From: Vibrio maritimus
Lineage (GTDB): Bacteria > Pseudomonadota > Gammaproteobacteria > Enterobacterales > Vibrionaceae
Direction of reading: 5' to 3'
NCBI RefSeq assembly: GCF_021441885.1
Contig: NZ_CP090438.1
Location: 3,286,001 to 3,350,000, forward strand
DNA length: 64,000 bases
Shown: positions 63,442 through 64,000 of the stretch, in pieces
Layout of the letters: each line of letters opens with the position of its first letter
Numbering within the stretch: position 1 is the stretch's first letter
Notes under the pieces: model-generated
The model's database searches: none
Seen by the model: only the letters and a program-made list of their open reading frames with translations
What the model was told of the DNA's origin: nothing
Program-made: the position numbers and the translations under genes

Positions 63442-64000
63442 TTAGACGCGTAACCCAATGACTCTTGTGACAAACTCGTCTGTTTCAGTGATAAATGGTG
63501 CATGAGAAGACTGGGCAAAAATATGACTCTGATGAGTTGACATTTGCGCATCTAGCTGCTTTACAATTCGCACTGGAACCAGTCCATCCAAACGTCCATA
63601 CCAACGATGTACTGGCATCGACAATTGCGACAACTGCGGGCGATAGTCTAAGTTATCTAACCATTCCAGCCCCAACATAAGGGCGCTTGGACACGGCATA
63701 GGTCTGGAGAGTACCGCTTGCTTGAGCAACTTAATATCTTGACGCGCGCTCGGACTACCCATGGCTTGAAGCGCCATAAAGCGTTCGATCGTGAGCTCAA
63801 AGTCATTACTGAGCTGTGCCATGAACGCGCTGAGTACGTCTTTCTTGATACCGCGCCACTGCTCTCCCTCCGAAAACTTAGGCGAGCTTGCCAGTGTCAC
63901 CAACTGGCTGACTCTCGATGGGTAACAATGAGCGATATGGGTAGCAATCAAGCCACCTAGCGACCAACCCAACCAAATGGCGCTCTCAGGCGCTTGTTCT
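63442..64000 (-). CDS. bioH: Pimeloyl-ACP methyl ester carboxylesterase BioH (5' end outside window)
   Basis: An alpha/beta hydrolase that frees pimeloyl-ACP from its methyl ester in biotin synthesis. About 186 C-terminal residues are visible and the frame is open through the window edge. Present are the nucleophile elbow GWSLGG (near 63945), the acid-residue segment WYGRLDGLVP and the catalytic His in SSHAPFI. The ~70 missing residues include the oxyanion region. Other alpha/beta hydrolases are possible, but the LASSPKF and SRPMPC segments fit BioH. Confidence 0.88.
   Translation of the reverse strand, partial: EQAPESAIWLGWSLGGLIATHIAHCYPSRVSQLVTLASSPKFSEGEQWRGIKKDVLSAFMAQLSNDFELTIERFMALQAMGSPSARQDIKLLKQAVLSRPMPCPSALMLGLEWLDNLDYRPQLSQLSMPVHRWYGRLDGLVPVRIVKQLDAQMSTHQSHIFAQSSHAPFITETDEFVTRVIGLRV

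Overview
The window reads as core chromosome of a Vibrio (Gammaproteobacteria, Vibrionaceae). Evidence: moderate G+C, Vibrio-type protein sequences throughout (SlmA, ZapB, CpxP, DUF3135, DUF3316, a CrbS-like sensor), and enterobacterial-type gene clusters such as cpxAR-cpxP-fieF-pfkA, rpmB-rpmG-radC-coaBC-slmA, dusB-fis and purHD. The species cannot be fixed from the sequence alone. I see no prophage, integron, CRISPR array, insertion sequence, rRNA or tRNA. The first gene (gpmM) and the last (bioH) are cut by the window edges.

Layout. 1-9.5 kb: glycolysis and gluconeogenesis enzymes (gpmM, glpX, tpiA) mixed with cell-division genes (envC, zapB) and small regulators or unknown genes. 9.5-14.7 kb: pfkA, fieF, then the Cpx envelope-stress module, with cpxP divergent from cpxRA and two CpxR boxes between them. 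14.7-24.3 kb: an M14 carboxypeptidase, a duplicated 101-bp intergenic repeat, trmL, ribosomal proteins L28 and L33, radC, coaBC, slmA, two lipid A acyltransferases, mutM and fxsA. 24.6-29.5 kb: aspartase, C4-dicarboxylate transporter and DsbD.

29.6-44.7 kb is an acetate-utilisation district. It holds a LuxR-type response regulator (CrbR-like), a K+/H+ antiporter, a DUF4212 protein with an ActP-type symporter, a 1142-residue transporter-like hybrid histidine kinase (CrbS-like), an MFS permease, a CBS/nucleotidyltransferase protein with a DnaQ-like exonuclease, and acetyl-CoA synthetase. I found the same short dyad (CGACT-AA-AGTCG or a near version) 60-100 bp upstream of the three likely target units. 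It is my best candidate for an operator of this two-component system.

45-64 kb: aroQ-accB-accC, prmA, dusB-fis, a Cache-domain chemoreceptor, zntR, purH-purD with a complete 127-bp ERIC element between them, a DUF1481 lipoprotein, hupA, a CNNM/CBS membrane protein, an exported protein that looks like four tandem retropepsin-like lobes of which only the first and last keep the catalytic DTGA, tex, an unrecognised 149-residue protein and bioH.

The least explained items are the acetate-locus dyad, a perfect PurR-consensus operator in front of glpX, a structured and terminated segment between cpxP and fieF that could be a small RNA, and the four-lobe retropepsin-like protein. All of these come from reading the sequence; no alignment, folding or database search was run.
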